Shown one piece after another: positions 50,767 to 54,249 of a stretch of 54,249 nt of DNA. The notes below the pieces were generated by a model. It had not been told where the DNA came from. It made no database searches and saw only the letters and a program-made list of their open reading frames with translations. The translations under genes and the position numbers were made by a program. Each line of letters begins with the position of its first letter. Position 1 is the stretch's first letter. Origin of the DNA: an uncultured Oscillospiraceae bacterium (lineage in GTDB: Bacteria; Bacillota; Clostridia; Oscillospirales; Ruminococcaceae); NCBI GenBank assembly GCA_904397845.1, contig CAJFOX010000023.1, positions 1-54,249 on the forward strand, in the 5' to 3' direction.

Positions 50767-50843
50767 GGTAATCAGCAATAGCGGCATGGCCGCAATCTTA
50801 GCCGGATCCGTATGTGCGGATTTGGCGTCTGGAGGCTGAAAGA

Positions 50844-51137
50844 ATGTCGGAACAAAATGAATTCGGGCCGGACCTGTTGACCCTGACCGATGATGAAGGC
50901 GTTGCTCATACCTTTGAAGTACTGGATACGCTGGAAAAAAATGACCACAAATATGTTGCGATGATCCCCGCTTATGACGATGATTCTTTGGGGCAACCTG
51001 GCGAGTTGATTATTCTGCGCAACTCTGTAGAGGGCGACGAGGAGTTCCTGGTCGGAATTGAAAGCGAAGAAGAGTTCAACGAAGTCGCTGCAATCTTCAT
51101 GAAGAACCTCGAGGATTATTACGAATTTACCGAATAA
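50844..51137 (+). CDS. DUF1292 domain protein (YrzB family)
   Basis: A 97-residue acidic protein of the DUF1292 family: LLTLTDDEGVAHTFEVLDTLE, then YVAMIPAYDDD, and a C-terminal EEEFNEVAAIF. The function is unknown; in many Firmicutes it is near ruvX and the alaS region, which are not seen here. The ATG at 50844 has GGAGG 8 bases upstream; the frame opens earlier without a ribosome site. The 6S-like RNA follows within 30 bases. Confidence 0.85.
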   Translation: MSEQNEFGPDLLTLTDDEGVAHTFEVLDTLEKNDHKYVAMIPAYDDDSLGQPGELIILRNSVEGDEEFLVGIESEEEFNEVAAIFMKNLEDYYEFTE

Positions 51138-51164
51138 TCCCGGCCGTCCATCATAAAATAGTGG

Positions 51165-51349
51165 CATCCTGCCCTGTGCGACCTACCTGCGGACAATATA
51201 AATCCAACACGCTTGTTACGGGATTCCTTCTCTTGCGCCGGACGGCAGACCTCCCGGATTTTCCGGACGAAGGGAGCTTGAAAACGCGAGGGGGTCTTAC
51301 CCACCCTATCATATCGATGGGTTTAAGCGACTGCAGGCCCGGCAGGGCG
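51165..51349 (+). ncRNA. ssrS: Probable 6S RNA
   Basis: A region of about 185 bases with the 6S layout. A closing stem pairs CCTGCC (51168-51173) with GGCAGG (51341-51346) and CCTGC (51186-51190) with GCAGG (51333-51337). A 5' hairpin (AATCC/GGATT with inner AACA/TGTT) and a terminal stem (CTC-GCG/CGC-GAG, CTCCC/GGGAG, CCGG/CCGG) follow. A hairpin CTTACCCA/TGGGTTTAAG on the 3' side of the bubble completes it. The segment GGAGCTTGAAAACGCGAG resembles the conserved AAGCxTTAAAACTGCGA of E. coli 6S. 6S RNA binds the housekeeping RNA polymerase and mimics an open promoter. A terminator follows at 51367. Exact ends are estimates. Confidence 0.7.
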
Positions 51350-51366
51350 GGGTTCTATTGATATTC

Positions 51367-51400
51367 AAAAAGCCATCCGGCCATGCCGGGTGGCTTTTTT
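51367..51400 (+). terminator. Terminator after the 6S-like RNA
   Basis: AAAAAGCCATCCGGC and GCCGGGTGGCTTTTTT pair around a CAT loop (one G-T pair). Bases 51401-51495 show nothing else. Confidence 0.88.
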
Positions 51401-51495
51401 ACACCTCATTTTGCCATTCAACAATCCCAGTAAATTGGGAAGACTTTCTTTTTGTGGGAAATCAGGCGCACATCTGCTGAAAGATAGACGCAGAT

Positions 51496-52350
51496 TTACG
51501 ATTTTTCGTTAGACGCCGGTTTCAGCAAATCTGTGGTGATAAAATGGATCCCCCACCAGGTCATATCCCGGAAAATCATCTCATCATCCACTGTATACGC
51601 GTTAAGCAAAACCCCTTTTTCCTGTGCATAACGAACCAGGGAACGGCTGCAATAACGGTAATCTATCCCTAAATCACAGTTTTCCAGCGTCAAAACCAAA
51701 TCGACTGTATCTTTCGAGGAATTCTGGGACAGCAGCATGGTATGCACCGGGCTTTTTTCCCGCAGCTTTTGCAGCTTTACATAATCGAATGAAATAACTA
51801 AAGCCTCGTCCTCCATACCGGTCTGCCGCAAAAGAGATATCAGCGTATCGTAATTCGCATCCTCCAGCAGAATCTTCAATTCGATGACCGGCGTCATGCC
51901 ATATTCTTTGCAGATCTGCAAAAACTCTTCCAGTGTGGGCACCTGTAAATCTGTATAGTAACGCACATTGGCTCCAACATCAATTTTCAGCTTTCGGATC
52001 TCTTCTAAAGTGAAGCTGTTGACCAATCCCCGGCCATTGGTGGTACGGTTTACCGTACTGTCATGCATCAGGACCAGAAAACCATCCTTTGTCACGGAAA
52101 CATCGCATTCTGCGCCCCAATATCCCAGCTCACCCGCCAGGCGAAATGCAGGCAGGCTGTTTTCAGGCGCCAAAGTGCAGGCGCCCCGATGGGAGATCAA
52201 AAGGCCGGCATTTTCGGCTGCCTCTTCCCGATTGGCTTCGACCCGGTAGGACACAAAAATTTTTGTAAGGTCCTGATGCCAGACAAGACCAACCAAAAAT
52301 AAAACAAAAACCAGCAATACCGCCGGCATCCAAAACTTTCTTTTCTTCAA
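51496..52350 (-). CDS. Membrane-anchored glycerophosphodiester phosphodiesterase
   Basis: Hydrolyses glycerophosphodiesters to glycerol-3-phosphate and an alcohol. The 284-residue protein has an N-terminal transmembrane helix (PAVLLVFVLFLVGLVW, about 9-24), so the catalytic domain is outside the membrane. The GDPD motifs are present: SHRG (H54-R55) with APENS (E63), E81-C-D83 for metal, and the second catalytic H96 in MHDSTVNRTTNG; the C-terminus has AYTVDDEM. The start is a TTG at 52350 with a weak ribosome site. A likely role is recycling of phospholipid or teichoic acid head groups. Confidence 0.92.
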   Translation of the reverse strand: MKKRKFWMPAVLLVFVLFLVGLVWHQDLTKIFVSYRVEANREEAAENAGLLISHRGACTLAPENSLPAFRLAGELGYWGAECDVSVTKDGFLVLMHDSTVNRTTNGRGLVNSFTLEEIRKLKIDVGANVRYYTDLQVPTLEEFLQICKEYGMTPVIELKILLEDANYDTLISLLRQTGMEDEALVISFDYVKLQKLREKSPVHTMLLSQNSSKDTVDLVLTLENCDLGIDYRYCSRSLVRYAQEKGVLLNAYTVDDEMIFRDMTWWGIHFITTDLLKPASNEKS

Positions 52351-52388
52351 AACGACACCACTCTAATCTTTCTGACCGTTCCTCCGCT

Positions 52389-52600
52389 TTAAGCGGCTGG
52401 GCTTTTTTGCGCCAGTTTGGTTTTCATTACATTATAGACCATTGCAGCGTAAATAACAATCACGGCGCCCCCAAACCGCCAGCGGTGTGATTGTTACCCA
52501 AAAAGTGCGGCCAAAACCGGATTGAAAACCGGCTCAATCGTCGAAATCAGGCTGGCAGAAACAAAACGGACTGCAAAAGAGCGGTCAACGCAGATAGGCG
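52389..52600 (-). pseudogene. Remnant of an EamA/DMT-family transporter
   Basis: Minus-strand translation gives SFAVRFVSASLISTIEPVFN and then PVLAALFG, a match to the EamA pattern ASLxSTxEPVF, followed by a TAA and, in the same frame, GGAVIVIYAAMVYNVMKTKL, the last helix. The stretch between these two parts in normal EamA proteins is missing, and upstream the frame closes in a TAG near 52609. So only about the last 60 residues of an exporter survive. The rest of the 52351-52924 gap shows no gene. Confidence 0.75.
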
Positions 52601-52924
52601 AACCCTAAAAGTTCCGATATTTCGCCATTCTCAACCAACAGATTTTATCCATTCTATGGAGAAATGGCCTGTCGCCGTATCTACCGGTTTTTTCAATCTT
52701 TGATGCATCCATGTTACCCCTTATATCGGCTGATACGATCATTTGGTGATCGCTGTTGACAACACCAACTCTACAGCTGCGGATGAGAAAAGATGATTCT
52801 GCCATTCAGGCATCATCTGCGCAATACTGCCATAACAGCTGGAAAGCTTGCGGTTCTTCGTATCTCTTTCCGGCAGGTATTTTCTGGCCCGAACAGGCGG
52901 AAAAGCCATCTGACTTTCAAGAAT

Positions 52925-53800
52925 TTACTTCCTATTCAAATCTGCGAACACCCCGGAAATGTCAGCGTTGATGCAAACAGACTGTTTTTCGATCTCTTTT
53001 GGGCAAAACGCTTCGCCCAAATTGACACAGCCATACACCGCTTTCGGATTTCTCGCCGTCATCTGCCAGAAAGGGTACTTGATGATGCCCGGCGTATTTG
53101 CCCCTACTCCCAATTCCAAAAACAGAACGCGAGCTCCCTCATGGAGAAGAAGGAAATCCTCATAGCGCTTTGCGGCCGCATACCAGCCCTCATCCTGCAC
53201 AAAAGTATTATCAACCCGCAGATTCATCGTCATAGGAGCCCCGCAAACAGGGCACCTGGGGATCAGCTCTGTGGAGATCTTCATGTCCTTTTGTTGGGCA
53301 ATCATTTCCCGGACAAATTCCTCATTGTCATACGTCTTTTGACGGCAGGGTTTGGAGCATTGCCACAGACCATAATCGCCCTGGGTGTAAAACAGGCGGC
53401 GCTTATCAAACCCGGCAATCTGGAACTGATGGTCCACATTGGTGGTCAGGACAAAATAGTCTTTGCCGTTTACCAGTCTCAGCAGATCGCAGTAAGGTTT
53501 TCCAGCTCCGGCCTCATAGCGGTTGGCTAAGATTTGACGGCTCCAGTAGGCCCAGTATTCTTCCTTCGTTGGAAAAGGAAAAAATCCTCCGGAATACATA
53601 TCATGAAAGCCGTATTTCTCTTCAAAGTCGGAAAAATACCGTCTAAAACGCACCCCGCTATAAGAAAAGCCCGCCGAATCGGACAGCCCCGCACCCGCGC
53701 CAATTATAAAGGCGTCTGCGCTTTCCAGTTCGCACTTTAGCCGTTCAATCTGCAATGAGTAATTTTCGGTAGATCTGGAAATCACTGTCCTTGAAAACAT
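52925..53800 (-). CDS. SirTM-type sirtuin (ADP-ribosyltransferase)
   Basis: A 291-residue class M sirtuin, which transfers ADP-ribose to a target protein rather than deacetylating it. The NAD-binding start is FIIGAGAGLSDSAGFSYSG (34-48); the catalytic region reads LTTNVDHQF (N121) and YTQGDYGLWQC (Q140), with the glutamine where deacetylase sirtuins have histidine, the SirTM signature. Four cysteines (148, 152, 183, 186) form a zinc site. The ATG at 53800 follows GAGGTGAT, overlapping the macrodomain gene by 56 bases. In known systems SirTM works with a macrodomain hydrolase and a lipoylated GcvH-like carrier; the last is not visible here. Confidence 0.88.
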   Translation of the reverse strand: MFSRTVISRSTENYSLQIERLKCELESADAFIIGAGAGLSDSAGFSYSGVRFRRYFSDFEEKYGFHDMYSGGFFPFPTKEEYWAYWSRQILANRYEAGAGKPYCDLLRLVNGKDYFVLTTNVDHQFQIAGFDKRRLFYTQGDYGLWQCSKPCRQKTYDNEEFVREMIAQQKDMKISTELIPRCPVCGAPMTMNLRVDNTFVQDEGWYAAAKRYEDFLLLHEGARVLFLELGVGANTPGIIKYPFWQMTARNPKAVYGCVNLGEAFCPKEIEKQSVCINADISGVFADLNRK

Positions 53801-54249
53801 TGAAAATCACCTCAATCTTGCTGTGTGTACTCTTTTGATATTCTTTCACGGTTTGAATCGCAATGTCCGCTGCTTTTTCACTTGGAAAGTGAAATTCACC
53901 AGTAGCGATACAGCAGAAAGCTACATGGCCGAGGCTGTAAGTCTCGGCCAACTCCAGGCAGGAACGGTAGCAGGAGGCCAGCAGTCTTTCGTCTTGCTTT
54001 GTGGAGCGGCCCGTGACGACGGGGCCGACAGTATGCAGGACATAGCGGCATGGGAGGTTAAATGCCGGTGTGATTTTTGCCCGGCCGGTTTCTTCTTCAT
54101 GCCCCTGCTGTCTCATCAGTTCTGCGCAGGCCAGCCGGAGCTGTATTCCGGCGAAGGTGTGAATGGCGTTCCCTATACCTATCACAATCACACACTGAGG
54201 CAGGCAGTGAAAATACTGCGCATATACTTATGTAATCGGCTGGGCCGAG
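53745..54249 (-). CDS. Macrodomain ADP-ribose hydrolase, 5' end disrupted or cut by the window
   Basis: The visible protein matches the zinc-type macrodomains linked to SirTM: NAIHTFAGIQLRLACAELM, HEEETGRAKITPAFNLPC, RYVLHTVGPVV, and LLASCYRSCLELAE to AFCCIATGEFHFP. These enzymes remove ADP-ribose from the SirTM target. In relatives the part before NAIHTF carries NAANS and a Cys-His-Cys zinc site. Here that frame gives QYFHCLPQCVIVIGIG and then meets a TAA at 54228-54230, while a GTG at 54191 opens an ORF too short for the full fold. Either the 5' half is frameshifted in or beyond the window, or the gene is inactive. Confidence 0.75.

Noticed and set aside
52793-53530. A 245-residue plus-strand ORF
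   Set aside because: Antisense to the SirTM gene, whose motifs are clear.

Overview
The window reads as a chromosomal segment of a low-to-mid GC Gram-positive anaerobe of the class Clostridia, most likely the Oscillospirales/Ruminococcaceae side. Signs are strong AGGAGG-type ribosome sites with frequent TTG starts, canonical TTGACA/TATAAT promoters with 17-base spacers, a dcw cluster with a PASTA-type penicillin-binding protein, a meso-DAP-type MurE, and Clostridia-typical DUF1934, DUF4364 and DUF1292 genes. This assignment is inference from gene content; no rRNA lies in the window.

Layout. (1) 1-2258, minus: rpmG-secE-nusG-rplK-rplA, running off the left edge, with a clear promoter at 2230-2258. 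(2) 2391-5627, plus: ddl, murI, a DUF1934 gene and an unusual protein built from the two tRNA-binding ends of arginyl-tRNA synthetase without a catalytic core. (3) 5741-13593, plus: an ECF sigma factor with a membrane partner carrying a short beta-propeller region, a P-loop kinase-like protein, a DUF4364 regulator, a MATE exporter, a cupin regulator with an acyl-CoA synthetase, and a nitroreductase. (4) 13636-16301, minus: a glycosyltransferase and a lipoprotein with three tandem FMN-binding domains. (5) 16434-30778, minus: the dcw cluster mraZ-rsmH-ftsL-pbp-murE-murF-mraY-ftsW-murG-murA-ftsQ-ftsZ. It lacks murD, murC and ftsA; it starts at a textbook promoter followed by four 10-base MraZ-type repeats, and ftsZ has its own promoter.

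(6) About 31000-33600 is an AT-richer island of mobile-element debris: a probably 5'-truncated protein, a frameshifted small gene, an XRE repressor with a Fic protein whose catalytic histidine position is glutamine, and two small divergent genes, one a truncated ArdC-like fragment. A near-identical 14-base sequence sits in both divergent promoters. (7) 33799-37334: a cysteine-synthase-family enzyme, then a MarR regulator and ABC exporter behind a palindromic operator. (8) 37697-50040, minus: housekeeping genes (coiled-coil protein, coaD, rsmD, uvrC, ptsH, U32 protein, mltG, folate cyclo-ligase, DJ-1, tmk-thyX, pcrA). (9) 50199-51400: two RNA units flank a DUF1292 gene: an unassigned promoter-to-terminator transcript on the minus strand with a possible 29-residue ORF, and a probable 6S RNA on the plus strand. 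(10) 51496-54249, minus: a membrane-anchored glycerophosphodiesterase, an EamA pseudogene, and a SirTM-macrodomain pair for reversible ADP-ribosylation, the macrodomain cut by the right edge and with an in-frame stop near its 5' part.

Themes: peptidoglycan synthesis dominates (ddl, murI, murA/E/F/G, mraY, ftsW, PBP, mltG), with dTMP synthesis, translation and DNA repair around it. The most unusual items are the core-less ArgRS paralogue, the unassigned transcript at 50.2-50.6 kb, the triple-FMN lipoprotein, the SirTM-macrodomain pair and the regulatory layout of the mobile island.
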